The notes: a model not told the origin generated them from the letters alone. 16,796 nt of DNA from DATCYZ01 sp036526195 (GCA_036526195.1 DATCYZ010000056.1:1-16796), one strand, 5' to 3'; shown: positions 1 through 8,782, counted from the stretch's first letter. A program made the numbers and translations.

Positions 1-897
1 GCGCTTGGGCTTCTGCAGGGCATTCGCGTCCACGCCGCCTGTGAGCACCTTGCCCGAGGCCGGCACGACCGCGTTGTAGGCGCGCGCGAGGCGGGTGATC
101 GAATCGAGCAGGATCACCACGTCGCGCTTGTGCTCGACCAGTCGCTTGGCCTTCTCGATCACCATCTCGGCGACCTGCACGTGGCGCTGGGCCGGTTCGT
201 CGAAGGTCGAGGCCACCACCTCGCCGCGCACCGAGCGCGACATTTCGGTGACTTCCTCGGGCCGTTCGTCGATCAGCAGGACGATGAGCGAGATGTCGGG
301 GTGGTTCGAGACGAGGGCATGGGCGATATGCTGCAGCATCACGGTCTTGCCGGCCTTGGGCGGCGAGACGATCAGGCCGCGCTGGCCCTTGCCGATCGGG
401 GCGATGATGTCGAGCACGCGGCCGGTCAGGTTCTCCTCGGCCTTGATGTCGCGCTCGAGCTTGAACGACTTGTCCGGGTGCAGCGGCGTCAGGTTCTCGA
501 ACAGGATCTTGGACTTCGCATCCTCGGGCGTGCCGCCGTTGACCTTGTCGACCTTGACCAGGGCGAAGTAGCGCTCGCCGTCCTTCGGGGTGCGGATCTC
601 GCCCTCGATGGAATCGCCGGTATGCAGGTTGAAGCGGCGGATCTGCGAGGGGCTGACGTAGATGTCGTCGGTGCTGGCGAGGTAGGAGGTATCCGGGGAG
701 CGCAGGAAGCCGAAACCGTCGGGCAGCACTTCCAGCGTGCCGTCGCCGAAGATCGACTCGCCCTTCTTCGCCTGGTTCTTGAGCAGCGCAAAGATCAGGT
801 CCTGCTTGCGCATGCGGTTGGCGGCCTCGATCCCTTGGCCGGTGGCCTGCTCGAGGAGTTCGGAGACGTGAAAGGTTTTCAGTTCGGAAAGATGCAT
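1..897 (-). CDS. rho: Transcription termination factor Rho (3' end beyond window)
   Basis: Rho is the hexameric RNA-dependent ATPase/translocase that ends transcription at C-rich, unstructured RNA. The visible 299 residues start MHLSELKTFHVSELLE, typical of proteobacterial Rho. The N-terminal RNA-binding region follows, with a cold-shock-like fold around residues 50-130 (GDGTLEVLPDGFGFLRS). The RecA-type ATPase core has the P-loop PPKAGKT near residue 180 and the Walker B segment VVILLDSITRLARAYN near residue 260. About 120 C-terminal residues of the usual ~420 lie beyond the left edge. It is downstream of trxA on the same strand with a 162-bp gap, a gene order common in proteobacteria. No good Shine-Dalgarno sequence precedes the ATG; the 5' side is pyrimidine-rich. 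The family assignment is certain. Autoregulation is inferred from what is known of E. coli rho. Confidence 0.97.
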   Translation of the reverse strand, partial: MHLSELKTFHVSELLEQATGQGIEAANRMRKQDLIFALLKNQAKKGESIFGDGTLEVLPDGFGFLRSPDTSYLASTDDIYVSPSQIRRFNLHTGDSIEGEIRTPKDGERYFALVKVDKVNGGTPEDAKSKILFENLTPLHPDKSFKLERDIKAEENLTGRVLDIIAPIGKGQRGLIVSPPKAGKTVMLQHIAHALVSNHPDISLIVLLIDERPEEVTEMSRSVRGEVVASTFDEPAQRHVQVAEMVIEKAKRLVEHKRDVVILLDSITRLARAYNAVVPASGKVLTGGVDANALQKPKR

Positions 898-935
898 GGA
901 CGCGCAGTGTGAACGGAGTGGACGGGAGGGAATGC
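898..935 (-). promoter_or_regulatory. Candidate rut-like pyrimidine-rich leader of rho
   Basis: Read on the minus strand, the 38 bases before the rho start are rich in C and YC dinucleotides and poor in G (CATTCCCTCCCGTCCACTCC and onward). This is the character of a Rho-loading site. Rho autogenously limits its own transcription through its leader in E. coli, so the same could happen here. No leader peptide was recognised. This is inference from composition only. Confidence 0.3.
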
Positions 936-1006
936 CCTGCGAGGTGCCGGACGCGGCAACTGCGAATCGGGGGTGTGTGCGCCAGAAGCCCGGCGCCGGG
1001 GATGCC

Positions 1007-1032
1007 GCCGCGCCGGTCCTTGCCCGCGCGGC
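1007..1032 (+). terminator. Hairpin with T-rich 3' flank in the trxA-rho gap
   Basis: The arms GCCGCGC (1007-1013) and GCGCGGC (1026-1032) are perfectly complementary, with a 12-nt loop, and are followed on the plus strand by TTTATTTAT. That gives intrinsic-terminator shape on the plus strand, against antisense transcription into trxA. On the minus strand, the direction of trxA and rho, no T-tract follows, so it would act at most as a pause or mRNA-stability element between the two genes. Confidence 0.35.
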
Positions 1033-1059
1033 TTTATTTATGCCTGAAGCGTAAGGACT

Positions 1060-1392
1060 TCAGATATTGCTGTCAAGGAACGCCGTGAGCTGGGATTTCG
1101 ACAGGGCGCCGACCCGGGTGGCCTCGACGTTGCCGTTCTTGAACAGCATCAGCGTCGGAATGCCGCGGATGCCGAACTTTGCCGGCACCTGCTGGTTCTC
1201 GTCGACATTGAGCTTGGCAATCTTCAGCCTGCCGCCGTACTCGGTGGCCACCTGCTCGAGGATCGGGGCAATCGACTTGCAGGGACCGCACCATTCGGCC
1301 CAGTAATCCACCAGCACCGGGAGATCGGACTTGAGGACCTCGGGTTCGAAGGAGTCGTCGGTGACATGATTGATGCTCTGCGAACTGCTCAT
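1060..1392 (-). CDS. trxA: Thioredoxin 1
   Basis: A cytoplasmic disulfide reductase of 110 residues, the normal size. It reduces target proteins and is itself recycled by thioredoxin reductase. The redox motif W34-C35-G36-P37-C38 and the cis-proline of GIP (Pro79) are both present. The buried Asp of the DYWAEWCGPC stretch (D29) is also intact. The ATG at 1392 has only a weak purine-rich AAGAAA upstream. The gene lies directly upstream of rho on the same strand, and its promoter region is shared divergently with fdxA. A candidate promoter on the minus strand is CATAAT (1464-1469) with TTGCGT (1486-1491) 16 bp upstream. Identification is secure. Confidence 0.97.
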   Translation of the reverse strand: MSSSQSINHVTDDSFEPEVLKSDLPVLVDYWAEWCGPCKSIAPILEQVATEYGGRLKIAKLNVDENQQVPAKFGIRGIPTLMLFKNGNVEATRVGALSKSQLTAFLDSNI

Positions 1393-1463
1393 GGTTTCTT
1401 GATTTCGCTTGTCTGATTGGGGAAGGCGGCGTGGAGAACCGGCCCGCCGCAGGGCACCCCTGT

Positions 1464-1491
1464 ATTATGGGGCCGAGCCGGTCGAACGCAA
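1464..1491 (-). promoter_or_regulatory. Candidate sigma-70 promoter for trxA
   Basis: On the minus strand, TTGCGT (complement of 1486-1491) is followed after 16 bp by CATAAT (complement of 1464-1469), which matches TATAAT at five of six positions. This would give a 5' UTR of about 65 nt before the trxA start. It is a match by eye only. Confidence 0.35.
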
Positions 1492-1506
1492 CCGGACGCC
1501 CCGAAT

Positions 1507-1520
1507 GCATTTTAAAATGC
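1507..1520. promoter_or_regulatory. Perfect 14-bp palindrome in the trxA/fdxA divergent promoter region
   Basis: GCATTTTAAAATGC is its own reverse complement and is strikingly AT-rich against its surroundings. It sits between two divergent genes, 38 bp upstream of the fdxA start and 115 bp from the trxA start. It contains TAAAAT, a -10-like hexamer, on both strands, so it could be a regulator's operator, overlapping -10 elements, or both. I recognise no specific regulator. Confidence 0.4.
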
Positions 1521-1557
1521 TGATTCGATTGATGTTTTGTTATTTCTGCAAAGGCCA

Positions 1558-1881
1558 ATGACCTACGTCGTCACTGAATCATGCATCAAGTGCAAGTACA
1601 CCGATTGCGTCGATGTCTGCCCGGTCGACTGCTTTCGCGAAGGTCCGAACATGCTGGTCATCGACCCGGATGAATGCATCGACTGCACCCTGTGCGTCCC
1701 GGAATGCCCGGTCGAAGCCATCTTCGCCGAGGACGACGTGCCCGACGCGCAGCAGGCCTTCACGGCCCTGAACCGCGAACTCGCAGCCAAGTGGCCGGCG
1801 ATCATCGAACGCAAGCCCGGACCCGAGGATGCCGACGAATGGGCCAAGGTGACCGGGAAGAAGCACCTGCTCGAGCGTTGA
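1558..1881 (+). CDS. fdxA: 7Fe ferredoxin (one 3Fe-4S and one 4Fe-4S cluster)
   Basis: A small cytoplasmic electron carrier of 107 residues, matching the length of Azotobacter-type ferredoxin I/FdxA. The first half has C9, C17 and C21 with CPVDC; the second has C40, C43, C46 and C50 (CIDCTLCVPECP). By family analogy C9, C17 and C50 hold the 3Fe-4S cluster and C21, C40, C43 and C46 the 4Fe-4S cluster. C12 and C25 are extra cysteines at the usual places. The C-terminal ~50 residues form the long FdxA tail (AAKWPAIIERKPGPEDADEW). The start is the ATG of MTYVVTES, with AAAGG a few bases upstream. An in-frame TTG at 1537 is possible, but its extra residues are not family-like. It diverges from trxA. 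The redox partner cannot be told from the neighbours. Confidence 0.95.
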   Translation: MTYVVTESCIKCKYTDCVDVCPVDCFREGPNMLVIDPDECIDCTLCVPECPVEAIFAEDDVPDAQQAFTALNRELAAKWPAIIERKPGPEDADEWAKVTGKKHLLER

Positions 1882-1899
1882 CCGCAGGGGCCGGGCCGA

Positions 1900-2295
1900 T
1901 CAGCGTCGCCCGAGCTTCGAATAGGTTTCTGTCGTGGCCAGGATCAGGTGGTCCTCGCAGCCGGCTTCCCGGTGCACGTTGCCCAGGGCGTATTCCGGGC
2001 ACCGCATCATGTCGAGGAAAGCCGCCCGGGAGGGGTAGGTCACGAGCGCCGCGTAGTCCCAGCGCGGCCCGCCCGGATCCCCGAGCGCCACGCCCTCGCA
2101 GGTGCCTGCCCAGATAATCGTGCCGCCGCGCGCCTTGATGAGCGGCATCGTCAAACCGCTGTAGCGAAGATAGGCGTCCCAACCCGACCCCGAGCCGTCG
2201 CTCGCCTGCGCCCGGAAGCGCATCAGGTTGAGCATCACGACCGGCCCGACATCGGGCAGCGACGCAACCAGTTCAGCATTCAATCCAGACGGCAT
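1900..2295 (-). CDS. DUF1330 family protein (ferredoxin-like alpha/beta barrel)
   Basis: A soluble 131-residue protein of unknown function. The pattern PVVMLNLMRFR (19-29), a central ARGGTIIWAG strand and WDYAALVTYPSRAAFLDMM followed by PEY is typical of DUF1330, a dimeric alpha+beta barrel family related to EthD and monooxygenase-like folds. There is no signal peptide or membrane segment. AGGGG lies about 8 bp upstream of the ATG at 2295 on the minus strand. It converges with fdxA, 18 bp apart, with no clear terminator between them, and diverges from the universal stress gene across 235 bp. No substrate can be proposed. Confidence 0.85.
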   Translation of the reverse strand: MPSGLNAELVASLPDVGPVVMLNLMRFRAQASDGSGSGWDAYLRYSGLTMPLIKARGGTIIWAGTCEGVALGDPGGPRWDYAALVTYPSRAAFLDMMRCPEYALGNVHREAGCEDHLILATTETYSKLGRR

Positions 2296-2464
2296 GGCAG
2301 GAACCCCTTGGGTTTTCTCAGATCCCGGCTTTCAGCCGCAGGCCGAAAGCAGGAAAACACGACCTTCCAGCCGGCGATGCCGCCCGCACGGGTGCAACGC
2401 CCCTCACGCCAAATACGGATGCTTCACGACCGGCGGTCGAAGCGGGTCGAGCGCCGCCGAGACA

Positions 2465-2478
2465 TTGATCTGGCTCAA
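2465..2478 (+). promoter_or_regulatory. FNR/Anr-type box upstream of the universal stress gene
   Basis: TTGATCTGGCTCAA matches the FNR consensus TTGAT-N4-ATCAA at nine of ten defined positions. A -10-like CACAAT lies at 2500-2505, predicting a start near 2512 and placing the box centre close to -40.5, near the class II activator position of -41.5. The AGGGGG ribosome site (2521-2526) and the ATG at 2531 follow. Anaerobic induction of tandem Usp proteins by Anr/FNR is known in other proteobacteria. Here it is inferred from site and spacing. Confidence 0.65.
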
Positions 2479-2530
2479 CGCGCAGCCGGTACGGTCGCAC
2501 ACAATGGGTTCAACCACAAAAGGGGGTGTC

Positions 2531-3367
2531 ATGGCCTACCGGAGCATCCTGGTTCACCTGGACGACGGCGCGCGCGTCGGCGTCCGTCTCGACATCGCGC
2601 TGGCGCTCGCAGCGGACTGCGACGCCCACCTCACCGGCCTGTACGCCGTCGACGAGCCGTCGATTCCGTCCTACGCCCGTGCCGAGGCGGGGCGCGCGCT
2701 GAGCGCAGCCATCGAAGCACGGCGCGCGGAGGCGACACAGGCGGCGAAGGCGTTCTTCAGCGCCGCGGCGAAGCGCGCCGGCGGAAAATCGGAATGGCGC
2801 GCCGGACAGGGTGGAGCGCTCGGGCCGACGCTGTTGTCCGCGCGCTATGCCGACCTCGTCGTGGTCGGCCAGTACGAGGAAGACGCCAAGGTCGACAGCG
2901 GCGCGGGTCCGGATTTCGTCGAAGAACTCGTGCTCGCTTCGGGCCGCCCCGTGCTGGTGGTGCCCTACGCCGGCAAATTCAAGCGCTTCGGCCGCAAGGT
3001 GCTGGTCGCCTGGAACGGCAGCCGGGAGGCGGCGCGCGCACTGTCCGACGCACTGCCGCTGCTCGAGCGCGCAGACAGCGTGCAGGTGGTGGTCTTCAAT
3101 CCGAAGAAGACCGGCGGACATGGTGACGTGCCCGGGGCGGATATTGGCCTCTTCCTCGCGCGCCACGGCGTTAAGGTGCAGGTGGCGCAGCAGACCGCCA
3201 AGGGCCTGGACATCGGCTCGCAGATCCTCTCTCGCGCCGCCGACGTCGACGCCGATCTGATCGTCATGGGTTGCTACGGGCATTCGCGCATGCGCGAACT
3301 GGTGCTCGGCGGTGCCACCCGCACCCTGATGGAATCGATGACGGTGCCGGTGCTGATGTCGCATTGA
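2531..3367 (+). CDS. Universal stress protein with two Usp domains
   Basis: A 278-residue protein of two fused UspA-like domains, roughly residues 1-150 and 155-278. The first begins MAYRSILVHLDDG and ends GRPVLVVPYAG. The second begins GRKVLVAWNGSREAARAL and ends with the ATP-loop pattern G247-x2-G250-x9-G260 (GCYGHSRMRELVLGG) and VPVLMSH. The proper G-x2-G-x9-G pattern is visible only in domain 2, so ATP binding probably resides there. The ATG at 2531 is chosen because AGGGGG lies 4 bp upstream and the residues before it are not Usp-like. Tandem Usps of this size often serve survival under low oxygen or energy stress, which fits the FNR-type box upstream. It is probably monocistronic, since a new promoter region follows. 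Confidence 0.93.
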   Translation: MAYRSILVHLDDGARVGVRLDIALALAADCDAHLTGLYAVDEPSIPSYARAEAGRALSAAIEARRAEATQAAKAFFSAAAKRAGGKSEWRAGQGGALGPTLLSARYADLVVVGQYEEDAKVDSGAGPDFVEELVLASGRPVLVVPYAGKFKRFGRKVLVAWNGSREAARALSDALPLLERADSVQVVVFNPKKTGGHGDVPGADIGLFLARHGVKVQVAQQTAKGLDIGSQILSRAADVDADLIVMGCYGHSRMRELVLGGATRTLMESMTVPVLMSH

Positions 3368-3372
3368 GCGGC

Positions 3373-3403
3373 TTGCGCCTATGGGTAACTTTTGTGTTAC
3401 CAT
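3373..3403 (+). promoter_or_regulatory. Candidate promoter of the HTH-helicase operon
   Basis: TTGCGC (3373-3378) and TACCAT (3398-3403), 19 bp apart, are weak -35/-10 candidates. The putative -10 overlaps the right arm of the GGTAAC/GTTACC inverted repeat, so a protein bound there would exclude RNA polymerase. This geometry suits autorepression. Confidence 0.3.
3384..3401. promoter_or_regulatory. Inverted repeat GGTAAC-N6-GTTACC, candidate operator (site 1)
   Basis: Perfect 6-bp arms (3384-3389 and 3396-3401) with a 6-bp spacer TTTTGT lie 42 bp before the HTH gene. The half-site spacing of about one helical turn suits a dimeric HTH protein. The same GTAAC-N6-GTTAC arrangement, with a matching right flank, recurs at 12485-12500 and was seen nowhere else in the window. 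Confidence 0.55.
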
Positions 3404-3443
3404 AAGGACCTGAGGCGCGTCCCGAGCGCCGACTGGAGGGTCC

Positions 3444-3763
3444 ATGCTGGGCAACCGCACCGATGTCGAGGAAGTCCGCGCGCAACTGGCGCGCCAGCCG
3501 GAGTTGTTCGAACAGGCCCTGGCCGTGGCCGTCAACCATTGCCTCGCCGGCAACGCCCTCGAAGGCCGCGCCTCGCTGCGCGTGCTGGTGAACGCCACCA
3601 TCGGCTTCGAGGCGCTTGCCGCGCTGGTGGGCAAGCCCGCCAAGAGCCTGCATCGCATGCTCGGGCCACGCGGCAATCCGACCCTCGGGAATTTCGCCGC
3701 GATCCTCGCTGCGCTGGCCGCCGAAACGCGGGTGCGCATCGGCGCGCGCGTCGAACGCGCGGA

Positions 3764-3767
<4 letters not shown>
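3444..3767 (+). CDS. Small HTH regulator, orphan antitoxin-like (XRE/HigA-like)
   Basis: A 107-residue protein with an alpha-helical N-terminal half and a helix-turn-helix at about residues 53-91 (FEALAALVGKPAKSLHRMLG, then RGNPTLGNFAAILAAL). The R-G-N-P-T motif after the recognition helix is typical of antitoxin-type XRE regulators of the COG3636/HigA kind. GGAGGG lies 3 bp upstream of the ATG. No RelE/HigB-like toxin is adjacent: a Usp gene lies upstream and an RNA helicase downstream. Its stop overlaps the helicase TTG start (TTGA), so the two should be co-translated. The inverted repeat in its promoter is the natural candidate for its own operator. The HTH assignment is fairly sure. Targets and autoregulation are inferred. 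Confidence 0.8.
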
Positions 3768-5763
<1,996 letters not shown>

Positions 5764-5767
<4 letters not shown>

Positions 5768-6345
5768 AGTTCTTCCGGATGCACGAAAATTCGTTGTTCG
5801 CGGTGCTGATGCGCAAGCCGTGGTGGCTGAGCGCGCTCATCGCACTGGGGCTTTTCATGGTGGCGCGCATCTGGATTCCCGTGATGTACGCCGCCGCCGT
5901 GCCGGTGCCCTTCCTGCTGATCGCCGCGGTGCGCGGCTGGCGCCAGTTGAACACGCCGGGCGAGGCCCGGGTCGCCGCATCGATCGAAGCCGTGCAGGCC
6001 ATGTCCTGGGACCAGTTTGCCGCGGTGCTCGAAGCGGGCTGGCGGCGTGAGGGTTTCGAGGTCGTCCGCGGCGCGGGCGACGTCGATTTCGAGCTTTCGA
6101 AGGCCGGCCGCCTCAGCCTGGTGGTCGCCCGGCGCTGGAAGGCCGCGCGCGCCGGCGTCGAGCCGCTGAAGGACCTGCACGCCGCGATGGCCGCGCGCGA
6201 GGCCGGCGAAGGCCTCTACGTCGCCGCCGGCGCGGTCACCGAAACGGCCCGCGAATTTGCCGCCTCGCATGCGATCCGCGTGATCGAGGGTCTGGAACTC
6301 GCACGACTCGTCGCGCTGCCGCGCGGCGCCCGCACCACCCCCTGA
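5764..6345 (+). CDS. Membrane-anchored Mrr-like restriction-endonuclease-fold protein, catalytic site degenerate
   Basis: 193 residues from GTG 5764. That start overlaps the helicase stop (GTGA); GTG 5749 and ATG 5779 are alternatives, and a GAGGGA lies at 5742-5747. Two hydrophobic segments (about 20-34 and 38-56) should anchor the N-terminus in the inner membrane. The C-terminal half (about 80-185) follows the Mrr_cat pattern: FAAVLEAGWRREGFEVVRG, then GAGDVDFEL with D108, then LVVARRWKAARAGVEPLKDL and a GLYVAAG strand. In active Mrr-like enzymes the second motif is Q/E-x-K (as in QCKRW); here it reads V121-A-R123, so the catalytic acid/Gln and Lys are both absent. It may bind DNA or a partner without cutting. 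Family placement is likely; function is unknown. Confidence 0.78.
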
Positions 6346-6359
6346 CAGGAGCCCCCCGC

Positions 6360-6842
6360 ATGCCCGCCCGCATCCTCATCCTCAACGGACCGAACCTGAA
6401 CCTGCTCGGGGAGCGCGAGCCCGAGATTTACGGCCGCACCACGCTCGCCTCGGTCGAGGCGGCCTGCAAGTCGCTCGCGAAGGACCTCGGCGTGTCGGTG
6501 ACGCTGCGCCAGACTAACCATGAGGGCGAGATGGTCGACTGGATCCAGGCGGCGCGAAAGGGCGCCGATGCCATCGTCATCAACCCCGCCTCGTTCTCGT
6601 TCACCTCGATCGCCATGATCGATGCGCTGAAGATGTTCGACGGCCCGATCATCGAATTGCACATCTCGAACATCCACGGCCGCGACGAGCTGCACCGGCA
6701 TTCGAAGGTGTCCGCGGGGGTCAAGGCGGTGATCTGCGGGCTCGGCGTGTATGGTTACCCGGTGGCGCTGCAGTGCGCCGCGCAGATGCTGGGCGTGGCC
6801 GCGAAGGCCCTGCCGAAGGCGTTGCGCAAGGCGCCGGCCTGA
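6360..6842 (+). CDS. aroQ: Type II 3-dehydroquinate dehydratase, variant active site
   Basis: Type II dehydroquinases convert 3-dehydroquinate to 3-dehydroshikimate, in aromatic amino acid synthesis or quinate breakdown. The 160-residue length is slightly over the usual ~145-150. The start LILNGPNLNLLGEREPEIYG carries N12, R19, E20 and catalytic Y24, followed by QTNHEGEMVDWI, N75, and the loop H101-ISNIH-106 with R108. Two positions differ from the well-studied enzymes, where 81 is His and 112 Arg (M. tuberculosis numbering, which fits here without gaps): this protein has F81 in NPASFSFTS and H112 in RDELHRHS. AGGAG is 8 bp upstream of the ATG. It follows the Mrr-like gene by 14 bp and precedes an acyl-CoA dehydrogenase by 17 bp. 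It may be a paralogue rather than the housekeeping enzyme. Confidence 0.92.
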   Translation: MPARILILNGPNLNLLGEREPEIYGRTTLASVEAACKSLAKDLGVSVTLRQTNHEGEMVDWIQAARKGADAIVINPASFSFTSIAMIDALKMFDGPIIELHISNIHGRDELHRHSKVSAGVKAVICGLGVYGYPVALQCAAQMLGVAAKALPKALRKAPA

Positions 6843-6859
6843 GGCCGACGGAGGCACGC

Positions 6860-8008
6860 ATGGACAAGGAAGAAGACGCCGCGGTCCTCGATGCGGTCGA
6901 CCGTTTCCTCGCGCGCGAAGTCGCGCCGCGCGCGCACGCGCTCGAGCAGGCCGACGAATGGCCGGCGGAAATCGTCGAGGGCATGAAGTCGCTCGGCCTG
7001 TTCGGCGCGACGATCTCGGAGGCATACGGCGGGCTCGGGCTCTCGGCCAGCACCTACGCGAAAATCGTCGAGCGCGTCTCCGCGGTCTGGATGTCGGTCG
7101 CCGGCATCTTCAATTCGCACCTGATCACGGCCTCGGCGGTGCAGCGCTTCGGCACCGAGGCGCAGAAGCAGGCCTTCCTGCCGAAGCTCGCCTCGGGCGA
7201 ACTGCGTGCCGGCATCGCGCTCACCGAGCCCGATTGCGGCACCGACCTGCAGGCGGTGCGCACGGTGGCGGTGCGCGAGGGCGAGGGCTACCGCGTGCGC
7301 GGGGTGAAGACCTGGATCTCCAACAGCATCAAGGGTCATATCCTCGGCGTGCTGGTGAAGACCGACCCGCGCGCCGAGCCGCGGCACAAGGGCATGAGCC
7401 TGCTGCTGGTGGAGCGCGGCGAGCACGGCTACCGCGTCGGGCGCAAGCTCGGCAAGATCGGCTACAAGGGCATCGATTCAGGCGAGGTGGTGTTCGACGA
7501 TTGCTTCGTGCCGGCGACGCAACTGGTCGGCGGGGTCGAGGGGCAGGGCTTCCAGCAGGTGATGGGCGGGCTGGAACTCGGGCGCATCAACGTCGCGGCC
7601 CGCGGCGTGGGGCTTGCGCGCGCGGCGATGGAGGCCGCGGTGCGCTACGCGCAGATCAGGAAGACCTTCGGCAAGCCGATCGCCGAGCACCAGGCGATCC
7701 AGATCAAGCTGGCTGACATGGCCACCCACGTGGAAGCCGCGCGATTGCTGGTCGAGTCCGCGGCGCGCGCCTGGGACCGCGGCAAGCGCTGCGACATGGA
7801 AGCCGGCATGGCGAAGCTCTTCGCCACCGAGGCCGCGCTGATGTGCAGCCTGGAGGCGATGCGGCTGCACGGTGCGGCGGGCTACTCCACCGACCTCGAC
7901 GTCGAGCGCTATTACCGCGATGCGCCGCTGCTCGCCATCGGCGAGGGCACCAACGAGCTGCAGCGCCTGATCATCGCGCGGCAGCTCGTCAAGCGGCACC
8001 CGGCCTGA
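6860..8008 (+). CDS. Acyl-CoA dehydrogenase
   Basis: An FAD-dependent enzyme of 382 residues, the standard length, introducing the alpha-beta double bond into an acyl-CoA and passing electrons to ETF. It shows the family signature around AGIALTEPDCGTDL and VKTWISNS, then LGKIGYKGIDSGEVVFDDCFVP, LELGRINVAARGVG, IRKTFGKPIAEHQAIQ and MRLHGAAGYSTDLDVERYYRD. The catalytic base is E362 in IGEGTNE, at the position of Glu376 in medium-chain enzymes. GGAGG lies 5 bp before the ATG at 6860. The substrate chain cannot be read from the sequence. Its stop codon sits in one arm of a 26-bp inverted repeat shared with the convergent ABC permease gene. It is the last gene of the plus-strand run. Confidence 0.95.
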   Translation: MDKEEDAAVLDAVDRFLAREVAPRAHALEQADEWPAEIVEGMKSLGLFGATISEAYGGLGLSASTYAKIVERVSAVWMSVAGIFNSHLITASAVQRFGTEAQKQAFLPKLASGELRAGIALTEPDCGTDLQAVRTVAVREGEGYRVRGVKTWISNSIKGHILGVLVKTDPRAEPRHKGMSLLLVERGEHGYRVGRKLGKIGYKGIDSGEVVFDDCFVPATQLVGGVEGQGFQQVMGGLELGRINVAARGVGLARAAMEAAVRYAQIRKTFGKPIAEHQAIQIKLADMATHVEAARLLVESAARAWDRGKRCDMEAGMAKLFATEAALMCSLEAMRLHGAAGYSTDLDVERYYRDAPLLAIGEGTNELQRLIIARQLVKRHPA

Positions 8009-8027
8009 GCGCGGCGCCGCTCAGGCC
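8002..8027. terminator. 26-bp inverted repeat between convergent genes, containing both stop codons
   Basis: The arms GGCCTGAGCG (8002-8011) and CGCTCAGGCC (8018-8027) are perfect, with a 6-nt loop, and are followed on the plus strand by TTTAG. Each arm supplies the TGA of the gene entering it: acyl-CoA dehydrogenase on plus (8006-8008) and ABC permease on minus (8021-8023). It probably ends transcription from both sides, although the T-tract is short on plus and absent on minus. Confidence 0.6.
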
Positions 8028-8782
8028 TTTAGCCGGTAGCCCGTCCTGAAGATCCACCACACCGCCGCCAGGCAGGCGAGCAGGAAGGCGAAGGTCATGG
8101 CGAGGCTGAGCCCGACGTTCACGTCCGAAATCTCGTAGAAACTCCAGCGAAAGCCGCTCACCAGGTAGACGACCGGGTTGAACAGCGACACCGTCTGCCA
8201 GGCGGGCGGCAGCGCATCGATCGAATAGAAGGTGCCGCCGAGGAAGGTCAACGGCGTGATCACCAGCATCGGCACGAACTGCAGCTGCTCGAAGCCCTCG
8301 GCCCAGACGCCGATGACGAAGCCCAGCAGGCTGAAGGTCACCGCGGTGAGCACCAGGAAGGCGAGCATCCAGCCCGGGTGCGCGATGCGCAGCGGCACGA
8401 AGAACGCAGCGGTGGCGAGGATGATGAGCCCCAGCACGATCGACTTCAGCGCCGCTGCGCCGACATAGCCGATGACGATCTCCGCCGGCGACACCGGCGC
8501 CGACAGGATCTCGTACATGGTGCCGGTGAAGCGCGGGAAGTAGATGCCGAAGGAGGCGTTCGAGACGCTCTGCGTGAGCAGCGTCAGCATCACCAGCCCG
8601 GGCACGATGAACGCGCCGTAGCTCACCCCGCCGATCTCGGCGATGCGCGAGCCGATGGCGGCGCCGAAGACCACGAAGTAAAGGGAGGTCGAGACCACCG
8701 GCGCGACGATGCTCTGCAGCACCGTGCGCCGGGTGCGCGAGAGTTCGTAGATCAGGATCGCGCCGATCGCGTTCAGGTTCAT
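8021..8782 (-). CDS. ABC-2 type transporter permease
   Basis: The membrane subunit of an ABC exporter, 253 residues with about six hydrophobic segments. It begins MNLNAIGAILIYELSRTRRTVLQSIVAPVV, has the ABC-2 signature region FGAAIGSRI and SFGIYFPRFTGTMYEILSAPVSP, then helices around GLIILATAAFFV and LVLTAVTFSLLGFVIG, and the family motif PLTFLGGTFYSIDALPP followed by FNPVVYLVSGFRW. The ATG at 8782 overlaps the ATPase stop by four bases (ATGA), so the pair is translationally coupled. Together they resemble E. coli YadG/YadH in size and sequence. The substrate is unknown. Confidence 0.93.
   Translation of the reverse strand: MNLNAIGAILIYELSRTRRTVLQSIVAPVVSTSLYFVVFGAAIGSRIAEIGGVSYGAFIVPGLVMLTLLTQSVSNASFGIYFPRFTGTMYEILSAPVSPAEIVIGYVGAAALKSIVLGLIILATAAFFVPLRIAHPGWMLAFLVLTAVTFSLLGFVIGVWAEGFEQLQFVPMLVITPLTFLGGTFYSIDALPPAWQTVSLFNPVVYLVSGFRWSFYEISDVNVGLSLAMTFAFLLACLAAVWWIFRTGYRLKA

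Noticed and set aside
130..912. Plus-strand frame opposite rho
   Set aside because: The minus strand encodes intact Rho motifs; this frame is low-complexity and rich in Leu, Asp and Gly.
3384..3401. GGTAAC-TTTTGT-GTTACC as an intrinsic terminator of the Usp gene
   Set aside because: The stem is short and AT-containing and no T-tract follows; its position at the HTH promoter and its second copy at 12485 fit an operator better.
6752..6759. GGTTACCC inside aroQ as a third copy of the GTAAC/GTTAC operator
   Set aside because: Only one half-site is present, and no GTAAC lies at the required distance.
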